Notes: generated from the letters alone by a model not told the origin. Positions 54,570 through 62,904 are shown, counted from the stretch's first letter. The stretch is 64,000 nt of DNA from Listeria goaensis (GCF_900186125.1 NZ_FYBQ01000003.1:1-64000); one strand, 5' to 3'. Made by a program: numbers and translations.

Positions 54570-56216
54570 TTATTGGCATTTATCCATTGAATTACCGTAA
54601 TCATAAATTATTTTATCCAAATTATCTAACATAGGTTTAAACTGGGTGAAGTCTATATCATTATAATTTTTGTTAATAAACATAGAAAAAAAATGCTTAT
54701 GATTTTCTTCACTTCTGTCGAATTTCTTACCCATTATTTGTTGATTTAATGTTTGCTCATCAAATAAATCTTCAATCTCACATATCTTTTTCCCAGATAC
54801 TAATGGATTAGTAAGAATATATACATTATCCACCCAATGAGTATTTTGATTATTCTTTAATGCTTCCTTTCTTTTACTATCCTTCTTAAAACCATTCCAA
54901 ACGTGCCTTAACGGTTTGTCTTGATCTTCAATCTCATTATCGAAAATACATATTACAGCATTTTTGGATAAAGGACCATCTATATTTTTAAAATATTTAG
55001 CTGTAGGATTTTTGCACAAAAAGTGTTCATTTATAAACGTCCTTATGCCATCTGCCCCATCTTTTTGTAAGTTTAGTAATTTTTTGAGTCGTTCAGATTT
55101 TCGATTCAAAAATGTTATTTTAAATTTAAAAGTACCATCTGTTTGTTTTGAAATTAGGCTTGGATAATCTTCATATAGGTTCTTTAATGCTGCCTTTAAA
55201 TATATGATATCTGTCTTCCCTTCCGTAATAACTACTGGCTTATCATTCATATAAAGATATTTATAGAAAATAAATTTCTTATACTCTTTATAACAATAGT
55301 TCTTTTTAGTAGAACCATAAGAAGCAACTTCATACATAAATGAAAAACGTCCCTCTAATTGATCTACAGTCCCTCTTTTCCCATCAATTTCAAATTCTCC
55401 AGTTTTATATAAGCGATGAGCCATCGCTCTAGTTTGTCTGTAATAAAACCTCTTCACATTTACTTTTTTGTTCACAGTAAGCCCTGTTACCTCTTGATGA
55501 GAATCTTTAAACTGTAATCTTGTCTTTTTACAATTAATTTTAAATCCTGCTTTTTCAATTTCTCTATTTATTTTCTTATAGAAGACATCTTTGTTATCTA
55601 AAAATTTTTTATCATTGGTTGAAAATGTCAAATCATCCGCATACCGTGTATAATCTAACTTAAACTGCTTGGCTAACTTAAGCAATCGATAATCTAGTAT
55701 ACTACAAATCATATTAGTAATAATTGGAGACGTTGGTGCACCTTGGGGCAAGAAGCCTTTATAACAAGCGATTTGAGCGATTAAAATAGCAATTTGACTA
55801 TCTAATTTAAACTGGTTATTTTTTTCAAAATAACCTTTCACCCTGCCAAAGTGAAAGCTTCCAAAAAAATCTTCCAAATCCAGATTAAAAATAACATGCT
55901 TATTACAATGTATACGTGCATTTGATATTATACTTTTCTTTTGTTCAAATCCATGTGAAATATTCGGCGTTATTCCTCTACCTTCAAAATAGGCTTTGCG
56001 CTCCTGATATAAGATACTAGCTAGTTTTTTCTGAATACTCTTAAGCTCCTTTTCGGGGGCATATATTATTCTCTCATCTCCATTTTTCTTTAATATATTA
56101 ATTCTGGAGTATAAATTATCTGTTTTTTTTATATATAAAATATAAGTTAAAAATTTTGTAGGTACCTCTAGTAATCTAGCTAATTCATTACGATTTTTAA
56201 TCTTTCCTAAGCTCAT
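54570..56216 (-). CDS. Retron reverse transcriptase fused to TOPRIM-like domain
   Basis: 548 residues. RT part (1-~320): retron-specific NAxxH (NARIH, 99-103), LPQGAPTSP (157-165), the catalytic YADD (192-195) and the VTG triplet (243-245). From about 327 a second domain begins: VVITEGKTDIIYLKAALKNL (TOPRIM Glu, residue 332) and VICIFDNEIED (acidic motif at 426). Such RT-TOPRIM fusions are the build of the Ec67/Eco2-type retron, in which the nuclease part acts as the effector. An msr-msd RNA gene lies immediately upstream. AT content is higher than in core genes, as expected of a transferred defence gene. Confidence 0.92.
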   Translation of the reverse strand: MSLGKIKNRNELARLLEVPTKFLTYILYIKKTDNLYSRINILKKNGDERIIYAPEKELKSIQKKLASILYQERKAYFEGRGITPNISHGFEQKKSIISNARIHCNKHVIFNLDLEDFFGSFHFGRVKGYFEKNNQFKLDSQIAILIAQIACYKGFLPQGAPTSPIITNMICSILDYRLLKLAKQFKLDYTRYADDLTFSTNDKKFLDNKDVFYKKINREIEKAGFKINCKKTRLQFKDSHQEVTGLTVNKKVNVKRFYYRQTRAMAHRLYKTGEFEIDGKRGTVDQLEGRFSFMYEVASYGSTKKNYCYKEYKKFIFYKYLYMNDKPVVITEGKTDIIYLKAALKNLYEDYPSLISKQTDGTFKFKITFLNRKSERLKKLLNLQKDGADGIRTFINEHFLCKNPTAKYFKNIDGPLSKNAVICIFDNEIEDQDKPLRHVWNGFKKDSKRKEALKNNQNTHWVDNVYILTNPLVSGKKICEIEDLFDEQTLNQQIMGKKFDRSEENHKHFFSMFINKNYNDIDFTQFKPMLDNLDKIIYDYGNSMDKCQ

Positions 56217-56244
56217 ATCACTATGTATCTCCTGTCATTTAATC

Positions 56245-56384
56245 GCGTGTGGCTACTCATTACGCAATGAACAATCATATGCAACGGCCGCACATCATTT
56301 TGAGAAGGGGATGCAGAAGCTGCAAATACTGCCACCCTTTTAATCAACACTTGCGAAGCGCAAGTACAAAATCTAGCCACACGC
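56245..56384 (-). ncRNA. Retron msr-msd non-coding RNA
   Basis: On the minus strand GCGTGTGGCTA (56384-56374) and TAGCCACACGC (56255-56245) are exact inverted repeats of 11 bp: the a1/a2 ends of a retron transcript. In between are a perfect hairpin ACTTGCG-CTT-CGCAAGT (msr stem), the longer hairpin GGGTGGCAG / CTGCATCCCC, and TCATT-GCGT-AATGA close to a2. An AG after a1 could hold the branching guanosine. The RT start codon follows 29 nt after a2. The exact msd boundaries are not deduced. Confidence 0.85.
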
Positions 56385-56523
56385 TTTTTAAGCGTACTAA
56401 AATAATATTTTTCTGTCAAATGATTTTTATAATGCTGATAGTATCATCATTACTTGTATAAATTCTACAGATAGGTAGTTTTTTCTATATTTAGTGCAAA
56501 AAAAGTATACCCTATCGGCGCCA

Positions 56524-56580
56524 CCGGGTAGAAAATCATTTTTTCGATTCTCTACCTGGTTTTCATATTCAGCTAAGATT
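56524..56580 (-). repeat. 57-bp inverted repeat, right copy
   Basis: Read on the minus strand it begins AATCTTAGCTGAATATG right after the HMG-CoA reductase stop and ends TTTTCTACCCGG; ~89% identical to 46548-46604 in opposite orientation. Also a hairpin terminator-like stem (CCAGGTAGA / TCTACCCGG), though here the T run is replaced by TGGCGCC. Confidence 0.8.
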
Positions 56581-57848
56581 TATGTCCCACCATTTTGTTC
56601 GATTATTTTTTTCGCGTAACTTAAATTAATTTGCCCCGCCGCAAGCATTTTTTCAGCCACCATGTCAATTTCGGCGCCAGTTGCGCCAGCAGAAATGGCC
56701 GTTGATTTCGCTTGAAGTGACATGTGGCCGCGCTGAATTCCTTCTGTCACTAAGGCTTTTAAGGCGGCTAAATTTTGAGCAAGCCCAACAGAAACAGCTA
56801 ACATCGCGAGCTCTTCGGCATTTTCCACCTTGGCGATTTTTTGTGCCAAAGTAGCAAGTGGCGAAATCGCGATGGAGCCGCCAACCGTTGCGACCGGCAT
56901 CGGGAGTGTCAGTTCGCCGACTAAGTCGCCCGCTCCGTTCACAGCCCAGCTACTCATCGGCCTGTAGCGCCCGTCTTTTGCAGCGTAAGCGTGTGCGGCG
57001 GCGGAAATACTGCGGACGTCATTGCCGAACGCCAGCAAAATCGCGTCTACGCCGTTCATAATGCCTTTGTTGTGGGTCGCCGCCCTGTAAATATCCGCAT
57101 CACTAAACGCAAAAGCCCGCACAATACGGTCACGCACCTCTTCACCACCCATATTTTTGCTTAAAAGGAGGTTTGCGGGAATCGTGCAAGTGGCGGTTGC
57201 CGTCGCCATGTCTGTTAAGTTCGATAATATTTTCATTTCGGCAGTTCCGCTTGTTAGGCGTTCGATTTCCGGTGCAAGCGCCTCGACCATCGTGTTAATC
57301 ATGTTCGCCCCCATCGCTTCCCGTGTTTCCACATAGAGATGGACGACGAGCAGTTTTTCCTGCGCCGTTTCAATCTCGCGGACAACAATTTCCCGTGCGC
57401 CACCGCCGCGTTTTATAAGCGAAGGATACGCCGCATTCGCCGCATCAATTAGCGTCGCCTGCTGTTCTGCGATAGCCATTTTCGCGCGCTCAAAATTGGG
57501 CACACCGTACACGGCAATTTGTCCTGTCATCAGACGGCCGGAACTTGTGGCGACCATGCCACCGGAGCGGGCTATCAATTTGGAAGCGGAACTCATGGCG
57601 GCGATGACCGAAGGTTCTTCGGTTGCCATTGGGACGGCGTATTCTTTGCCGTTCATCACCATGTTTAAACCAAGACCGAGTGGAACTTGAAAGGTGCCAA
57701 TCATATTTTCAATCATGTGATTCGCCGTTTCGAACGGGAGCGCGCCTTCTGCCTGTAAAGCGGCGAGTTCTTCGTCCGTCAAACCAGCGTATTCGCGAAG
57801 AATGGCGAGCCGTTCCTCCCGCGTTTTTTTATAGTATCCTGCAAACAT
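56580..57848 (-). CDS. mvaA: Class II hydroxymethylglutaryl-CoA reductase
   Basis: 422 residues, class II length. Catalytic residues are visible: Glu47 in ENMIGTF, Lys261 in HNKGIMNG, Asp277 in FGND and His375 in RGHMSLQAKS; the cofactor region TREAMGANMINTMVEA lies at 176-190. Reduces HMG-CoA to mevalonate, the committed step of isoprenoid synthesis. In Listeria this is lmo0825, whose product makes mevalonate. Here it is the last gene, 12 bp after a carboxyltransferase gene, and so joined with leucine-type catabolic genes. GAGGTGG precedes the start. Confidence 0.95.
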   Translation of the reverse strand: MFAGYYKKTREERLAILREYAGLTDEELAALQAEGALPFETANHMIENMIGTFQVPLGLGLNMVMNGKEYAVPMATEEPSVIAAMSSASKLIARSGGMVATSSGRLMTGQIAVYGVPNFERAKMAIAEQQATLIDAANAAYPSLIKRGGGAREIVVREIETAQEKLLVVHLYVETREAMGANMINTMVEALAPEIERLTSGTAEMKILSNLTDMATATATCTIPANLLLSKNMGGEEVRDRIVRAFAFSDADIYRAATHNKGIMNGVDAILLAFGNDVRSISAAAHAYAAKDGRYRPMSSWAVNGAGDLVGELTLPMPVATVGGSIAISPLATLAQKIAKVENAEELAMLAVSVGLAQNLAALKALVTEGIQRGHMSLQAKSTAISAGATGAEIDMVAEKMLAAGQINLSYAKKIIEQNGGT

Positions 57849-57860
57849 TTTGCGCCACCT

Positions 57861-59336
57861 CTACATCGGATAAATTTTAAAATGTGCGCTCGTCTCGCGC
57901 TTCGATTCGTAAAATGCAAACCTTGAAATAAGCGCTTGTCGCAAGCTTTCTGGTGTCACAATATCGTCCACGACCATCTCGGACGAAAGCTTATACACAT
58001 CAACATCAGCCTCATATTCCTTTATTTTTTCCTGAATAAAAGGAGCCTTTTCAGCATCCGGAAGCTCCGCTATTTTGCCCGCGTATACCGCATTGACGGC
58101 AGCATCTGGGCCCATCACGGCAATTTGCGCTGTCGGAAGTGCCAATGTCGCATCCGGGTTAAAACCAGGGCCTGCCATCGCGTAAAGTCCCGCCCCGTAA
58201 GCTTTTCTGACGATGACTGAAATGAGCGGCACGGTGATTTCGCTTACCGCGGCGATCATTTTGGCGCCGTTTCGAATAATGCCTGCCTTTTCAACTTGTG
58301 AGCCAATCATAAAACCGGGTACGTCGGCTAAAAAGAGCAGTGGAATGCGATACGCGTTACAAATTTGAATGAACTTGGTCGCCTTGTCGGCTGAATCTGG
58401 GAACAAAACGCCGCCTTTCACGAGCGACTGATTCGCCACCACCCCAATTGTTTTCCCGTCCAGGCGCGCGAAGCCCGTAATGATTTCCTTGGCAAACAGC
58501 GCTTTAATTTCACAAAATGATTCCGCATCAATTAAACCATCAATGACTCGGTACATATTAAGCGGCGCGTTTTCATTTTCGGGAATGACGCCCGTTAGGT
58601 CTTTCGCGCTTTCGCGGCCTTCTTTTTCGTATGTTAAATACGATAGGTAGTCGCGTCCAAAGAAAAGCGCTTCTTTTTCAGAAGAAACGAGTACGTCCCC
58701 GCAACCAGATACGGTGCAGTGCATGCGTGCGCCGCCCATTTCTTCGAGCGTGACTTTTTCGCCGATGACTTTTTCGGCCATGCGCGGCGAGCCTAGGTAC
58801 ATTGAGGCGTTTTCTTCGACCATGACGACGACATCGCAAAACGCCGGAATATAGGCGCCGCCTGCTGCTGAAGGTCCGAACAGCAAACAAATTTGCGGAA
58901 TTTTTCCAGCCAACTGCACTTGGTTATAAAAAATCCGCCCAGCTCCGCGTCTTCCCGGGAACATTTCGACTTGGTCAGTAATTCGCGCGCCTGCTGAATC
59001 AATTAAGTAAAATAGCGGTATGCTAAGTTTTTCGGCAGTTTCTTGCATTCGAATTATTTTTTCAACCGTTTTTGTCCCCCAAGAACCAGCTTTCACGGTA
59101 GAATCATTCGCGATAATCGCTACTTTCCTGCCATCAACTTGACCGAGTCCTGTGACTACACCATCTGCTGGCAAATTGTCCGCCTCGGAATTCGCAAATA
59201 AAGCGTCCTCGACAAATTCACTATCCGCATCTAATAAAAGCGCAATGCGTTCGCGGACAAACAATTTTCCTTTCGCTTTCGCCGCCGCATGGTATTTTTC
59301 TGCACCGCCAGAGCGGATTTTATCATCTAAATTCAC
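57861..59336 (-). CDS. Acyl-CoA carboxylase carboxyltransferase subunit (MccB/YngE-like)
   Basis: 491 residues, crotonase-superfamily double domain: AGARITDQVEMFPGRRGAGRIFYNQVQLAGKIPQICLLFGPSAAGGAYIPAFCDVVVMVE (N half) and VPGFMIGSQVEKAGIIRNGAKMIAAVSEITVPLISVIVRKAYGAGLYAMAGPGFNPD (C half). Transfers CO2 from biotin to acyl-CoA. By neighbours the substrate would be 3-methylcrotonyl-CoA; propionyl-CoA or another acyl-CoA is possible. GTG start with GGGAGG, 4 bp after the hydratase stop. A biotin carboxylase subunit is not in the operon. Confidence 0.9.
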   Translation of the reverse strand: MNLDDKIRSGGAEKYHAAAKAKGKLFVRERIALLLDADSEFVEDALFANSEADNLPADGVVTGLGQVDGRKVAIIANDSTVKAGSWGTKTVEKIIRMQETAEKLSIPLFYLIDSAGARITDQVEMFPGRRGAGRIFYNQVQLAGKIPQICLLFGPSAAGGAYIPAFCDVVVMVEENASMYLGSPRMAEKVIGEKVTLEEMGGARMHCTVSGCGDVLVSSEKEALFFGRDYLSYLTYEKEGRESAKDLTGVIPENENAPLNMYRVIDGLIDAESFCEIKALFAKEIITGFARLDGKTIGVVANQSLVKGGVLFPDSADKATKFIQICNAYRIPLLFLADVPGFMIGSQVEKAGIIRNGAKMIAAVSEITVPLISVIVRKAYGAGLYAMAGPGFNPDATLALPTAQIAVMGPDAAVNAVYAGKIAELPDAEKAPFIQEKIKEYEADVDVYKLSSEMVVDDIVTPESLRQALISRFAFYESKRETSAHFKIYPM

Positions 59337-59340
59337 CTGT

Positions 59341-60102
59341 CTACCTCCCTAAAAATCGCGCCACCCGCTTCTCACTAAACGCCCGAAGCCCCTCTAATCG
59401 GTCCTCCGTGGCAATGAGCGATTTGTACGCTTTTTCTTCTGCTAAAAAGGCCTCTGTCAAGTTCCCAGACACAGCATTCACAACTTCCTTAGCCCGTTTG
59501 ACCGCAAGTGGCGCATTGTTTGAGATAGCTTCCGCAATTTGCGTGGCCTCACGCAGCGCATCATCCGAGACGCCTGTCACAAGCCCAATTTGTTTTGCTT
59601 CTTCTGCCGTAATCCGCTTCGCACTTAAAATCATTTCGAGTGCAGCGGCTTCGCCAACAATGCGCGTTAAATGGACGGTGCCAAATGCGCCTGGAATGAC
59701 GCCTAAACTCGTTTCAGTTAAGCCTAATTGGGCCGAAACATGCGCCACCCGAATATCACAAGCAAGTGCGAGTTCGAGTCCGCCGCCAAATGCCACGCCG
59801 TTAATCGCTGCAATTGTGGGAATTTCAAGTTCGGATACACGCTGGACGAGGGAACGGATACGCGCAACAGCCGGCCACACTTCGTCTTCTGTGAGCTTCT
59901 TTCGCTCTTTTAAATCGGCGCCCGCTGAAAAAGCCTTCGCACCTGAACCCGTTATGATTAACACGCGTGCCTCACCTAAATCATTTAATGCCGCTTCAAA
60001 CGTTTCGAGTAGCTCGTTTGAAAATGCGTTCGCCGCTTCAGGCCGGTTGATTTTAAACAATAAAATATGTTTTGACGGGCGTTCGATTTGAATGAGCGCC
60101 AT
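59341..60102 (-). CDS. Enoyl-CoA hydratase, likely 3-methylglutaconyl-CoA hydratase (YngF-like)
   Basis: 253 residues from MALIQIERPSKHIL. Crotonase fold: oxyanion-hole segments AFSAGADLKERK and AINGVAFGGGLELALACDIRVA; Glu in LTETSLGVIPGAFGTVHLTRIVG at the hydratase position. Fits YngF, which hydrates 3-methylglutaconyl-CoA to HMG-CoA in leucine degradation. Overlap with the biotin-carrier gene end suggests coupled translation. Confidence 0.85.
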   Translation of the reverse strand: MALIQIERPSKHILLFKINRPEAANAFSNELLETFEAALNDLGEARVLIITGSGAKAFSAGADLKERKKLTEDEVWPAVARIRSLVQRVSELEIPTIAAINGVAFGGGLELALACDIRVAHVSAQLGLTETSLGVIPGAFGTVHLTRIVGEAAALEMILSAKRITAEEAKQIGLVTGVSDDALREATQIAEAISNNAPLAVKRAKEVVNAVSGNLTEAFLAEEKAYKSLIATEDRLEGLRAFSEKRVARFLGR

Positions 60103-60103
60103 C

Positions 60104-60316
60104 TTAATCAAGCATTCCGATATCGTCGTTTTCGTTTACAAAATCCCCCGCCGTAACGGACCATTCAATCAGCTTTCCTGTGTTCGGTGCCTCAACTGGA
60201 ATAAGCATTTTCATCGACTCGATTTGAGCAATTGTTTCGCCTTTTGTCACATCGTCTCCCGCGTGTTTTTCAAAACTATGAAGTGTGCCTGTAATCGTTG
60301 CTTTAATTTCTTCCAT
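60104..60316 (-). CDS. Biotin carboxyl-carrier domain protein (YngHB-like)
   Basis: 70 residues, a stand-alone biotinyl domain. ETIAQIESMKMLIPVEAPNTGK carries the biotinylated lysine in the ESMKM motif. Its start overlaps the upstream stop region. It would carry CO2 for the carboxyltransferase two genes downstream. The matching biotin carboxylase (yngH) is absent; the AccC of fatty-acid synthesis may be shared. Confidence 0.93.
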   Translation of the reverse strand: MEEIKATITGTLHSFEKHAGDDVTKGETIAQIESMKMLIPVEAPNTGKLIEWSVTAGDFVNENDDIGMLD

Positions 60317-60317
60317 T

Positions 60318-61472
60318 TTATTTCGCTCCTTCTTTTAAAAGTTGTCGTGCAATGACGAGGCGCTGAATTTCAGACGTGCCCTCGCCAATTTCTAAAATTT
60401 TTGCATCACGCAACAGCCGTTCGACGCCAGCATCGCGCATATAACCTGTGCCGCCTAAAATTTGCAGCGCCCGGTTTGCATTTCTTGTCGCCGTTTCCGA
60501 AGCAAATACTTTCGCGTAGGCCGCTTCTTTAATAAAAACTGCACCAGAATCTTTTAGGAAACTCGCTTTTTGAACGAGCAGCCGCGCCGCTTCTGTCTCA
60601 ACCGCCATGTCTGCAAGTTTAAATTGGACGGACTCAAACTGCGAAATCGGTCCACCAAATTGTTCGCGCACCTGCGCATGATGAATCGCTTTGTCATAAG
60701 CTTCTTGTGCCAGCCCAACGGAAATCGCCGCAATTGAAATTCGCCCGCCATTTAAAACGTTTAAAAGTTGTTTCATTCCAGCGTTTTTATCCCCCAAAAG
60801 GTTTTCTTTAGGCACTTTCACGTTTTCAAAGCGAATTTCGCCCGTATCGGAAGCGCGCACGCCCATCTTGTCATACGGCCGCCTCACCGTAATCCCCGGC
60901 AAATCCATCGGTACAATGAGTGAAGAAATAATTTTCCCACCATCTTCTTTATACCCCGTAATCGCCGCAATCGTCACAACCGCCGCGTAGCTCGCATTCG
61001 TAATCCACTGCTTCGTACCATTCACGACAAAATAGTCGCCCGAGAGCTCCGCCGTTGTTTCCACTCCTGCCGCATCAGATCCCGCATTTTTTTCGGTTAA
61101 ACCGAAGGCCGCAAGCTCGCGTCCTTCTGCAAGTGGGCGCAAAAATTTTGTTTTTTGTTCGGCCGTGCCGTACATCGCAATCGGCGCCGTCCCAATTGAA
61201 ACCGTCGCCACATAACTAAGCGCAACCCCGAGGCTTGCTCTAGCAATCTCTTCTGCCACCGTCATATAAGCAAGCGTCCCTAGCTCCCGCCCGCCGTATT
61301 CTTTTGCAAATGGCAAGCCAAGATAGCCTTTCTCGCCCATTTTTTGAAAAAGTTCGCGACTGAAATAGGCTCCCTCGTCCCATTCAGAAGCAAACGGTCG
61401 TATATATGTATCCGCAAATTGACGCGCATCTTCTTTTAATTGTGTAAGTTCAGTAGAAAGTTTGAAGTCCAT
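60318..61472 (-). CDS. Acyl-CoA dehydrogenase (YngJ-like)
   Basis: 384 residues. FAD/substrate motifs are FGLTEKNAGSDAAGVETTAEL and NRALQILGGTGYMRDAGVERLLRDAKILEIGEGTSEIQRLVIARQLL. The catalytic base Glu is at ~364 in GEGTSE, the usual acyl-CoA dehydrogenase place, and not in the place used by animal isovaleryl-CoA dehydrogenase (GAGTSE there). So the substrate may be isovaleryl-, isobutyryl- or butyryl-CoA. First gene of the operon, with AAGGAGG before the ATG. Confidence 0.9.
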   Translation of the reverse strand: MDFKLSTELTQLKEDARQFADTYIRPFASEWDEGAYFSRELFQKMGEKGYLGLPFAKEYGGRELGTLAYMTVAEEIARASLGVALSYVATVSIGTAPIAMYGTAEQKTKFLRPLAEGRELAAFGLTEKNAGSDAAGVETTAELSGDYFVVNGTKQWITNASYAAVVTIAAITGYKEDGGKIISSLIVPMDLPGITVRRPYDKMGVRASDTGEIRFENVKVPKENLLGDKNAGMKQLLNVLNGGRISIAAISVGLAQEAYDKAIHHAQVREQFGGPISQFESVQFKLADMAVETEAARLLVQKASFLKDSGAVFIKEAAYAKVFASETATRNANRALQILGGTGYMRDAGVERLLRDAKILEIGEGTSEIQRLVIARQLLKEGAK

Positions 61473-61514
61473 TGGTTTTACCTCCTTGTAAACTTGAAAT
61501 AAGGTTCTATTCTA

Positions 61515-61529
61515 TGATAATCATTCCCA
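61515..61529. promoter_or_regulatory. Fur-box-like palindrome in the operon promoter
   Basis: TGATAATCATTCCCA (minus: TGGGAATGATTATCA) agrees with the Fur 7-1-7 consensus at 13 of 15 positions. It lies across the predicted -10 (TATCAT) of a promoter with -35 TTGCTT 17 bp upstream, 43 bp from the dehydrogenase start codon. Iron control is inference. Confidence 0.6.
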
Positions 61530-61566
61530 ATTACAAAAGCAATTTTGGGGATTGACAAGAAAAAAA

Positions 61567-61591
61567 CACGCCAAATGTGGCGTGTCATAAA
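61567..61591 (-). terminator. Terminator after aldo/keto reductase gene
   Basis: ACACGCCA / TGGCGTGT stem with seven T on the minus strand; separates the reductase from the leucine/mevalonate operon. Confidence 0.88.
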
Positions 61592-61598
61592 AAACGAT

Positions 61599-62423
61599 TT
61601 AAAAATTAAAATTATCTGGATCTGGACCCGTACGTTCATCTTGGTTTAACGCATCTACTGCTTGCATGTCTTCTTTTGTCAACTCGAAATCAAACACATC
61701 TGCGTTTTCTACAATACGTTCTTTGTGCACCGATTTTGGAATGGTTACGATGCCGTGCTGTAAATCCCAGCGAATGATGACTTGTGCCACGGATTTGCCG
61801 TATTTTTCAGCGATTTTTTTGATTTCTGGGTTGCTTAAGATTTTTCCGCTGCCAAGTGGGGACCAAGCTTCTACTACGATATTCTTTTCGGCACAGAAGT
61901 CGCGAAGTGGTTTTTGAGAAAGAATCGGGTGGAGTTCAATTTGGTTAACCATTGGCACAACTTCGGCCGTTTCAAGAAGCGTTTCTAAATGATGTTCATG
62001 GAAATTGCACACCCCAATTGCGCGGACTTTTCCGTCTTTATAGAGCTTTTCAAACGCGCGCCAAGTGTCATTAAACTTGCCTTCTACCGGCCAGTGAATC
62101 AAATATAAATCCACATAATCAAGACCCAGTTTTTGAAGGCTCGTTTCAAACGCAGCAAGTGTCGTTTCGTAACCTTGATCCGCATTCCAAAGTTTCGTCG
62201 TCACAAATAAATCCTCACGCCGCACGCCAGACTCACGAATTGCTTGACCAACGCCTTCCTCATTTCGGTATGCCGCTGCCGTATCAATACTCATGCAGCC
62301 AGCTTCAATCGCCCACTTCACAGAATTCATAGCTTCCGCCCCGTCTTTTACTTGCCAAACGCCAAAGCCAAGACGCGGCATTTCCACACCGTTCGCTAGT
62401 TTTACAGTATCTTTTAAGCTCAT
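61599..62423 (-). CDS. Aldo/keto reductase (YtbE-like)
   Basis: 274 residues. Catalytic residues in [20 protein letters not shown] (Asp, Tyr), FVTTKLWN (Lys) and [12 protein letters not shown] (His); [25 protein letters not shown] is the NADPH site. The short 2,5-diketogluconate reductase / glyoxal reductase type. Divergent from a MerR regulator that probably senses aldehydes (lmo0822-0823 arrangement). Confidence 0.93.
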   Translation of the reverse strand: MSLKDTVKLANGVEMPRLGFGVWQVKDGAEAMNSVKWAIEAGCMSIDTAAAYRNEEGVGQAIRESGVRREDLFVTTKLWNADQGYETTLAAFETSLQKLGLDYVDLYLIHWPVEGKFNDTWRAFEKLYKDGKVRAIGVCNFHEHHLETLLETAEVVPMVNQIELHPILSQKPLRDFCAEKNIVVEAWSPLGSGKILSNPEIKKIAEKYGKSVAQVIIRWDLQHGIVTIPKSVHKERIVENADVFDFELTKEDMQAVDALNQDERTGPDPDNFNF

Positions 62424-62544
62424 AAATTTAGCCTCCTAAAATCAAATTCAACTTCATCTTACACCTTCGAGTATACTTTAAGGCAAATATTTAGCAAAAA
62501 AATTTTTCACGTGCTATTCTTTTAGTAAAAAAAGGAGTCCTCCC

Positions 62545-62904
62545 ATGTCCCTTTCCATAAAAGAAGCGTCCGAGCAAGTCGGACTATCCGCTCATACCAT
62601 TCGCTACTACGAGAGTGTCGGGCTAATCCCGTTTTTACTTCGCGATGAAAACAATAATCGCGTCTTCGATGAGGAAGCCTTGCACTGGCTAGACCTGCTT
62701 GTTTGCTTACGCCGAACTGGCATGCCGCTTGCTAAACAAAAAGAAATCGTAGAACTCACAAAAAAAGGCAACTACACCGTCCAAGACCGCATCAACGTTT
62801 TAAAAGAACACCGCAAAGAACTTGAAAAGAAACAACAAGAACTCGATCTCGCCTTTCAAAAAATCGAAGCCAAACTCGCGTGCTATGAGGATATGCAACA
62901 ATAA
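62545..62904 (+). CDS. MerR-family transcriptional regulator
   Basis: 119 residues, SIKEASEQVGLSAHTIRYYESVGLI at the N terminus, coiled coil at the C terminus (LKEHRKELEKKQQELDLAF). A single Cys (CLRRTGMPL at about residue 53), as in the AdhR/NmlR type. Divergent from the aldo/keto reductase gene, which is its likely target. Confidence 0.88.
   Translation: MSLSIKEASEQVGLSAHTIRYYESVGLIPFLLRDENNNRVFDEEALHWLDLLVCLRRTGMPLAKQKEIVELTKKGNYTVQDRINVLKEHRKELEKKQQELDLAFQKIEAKLACYEDMQQ

Noticed and set aside
59408-60091. 227-residue plus-strand frame opposite the enoyl-CoA hydratase gene
   Set aside because: Long only because of GC-biased third positions in the real gene; serine-rich nonsense composition, no start signal.
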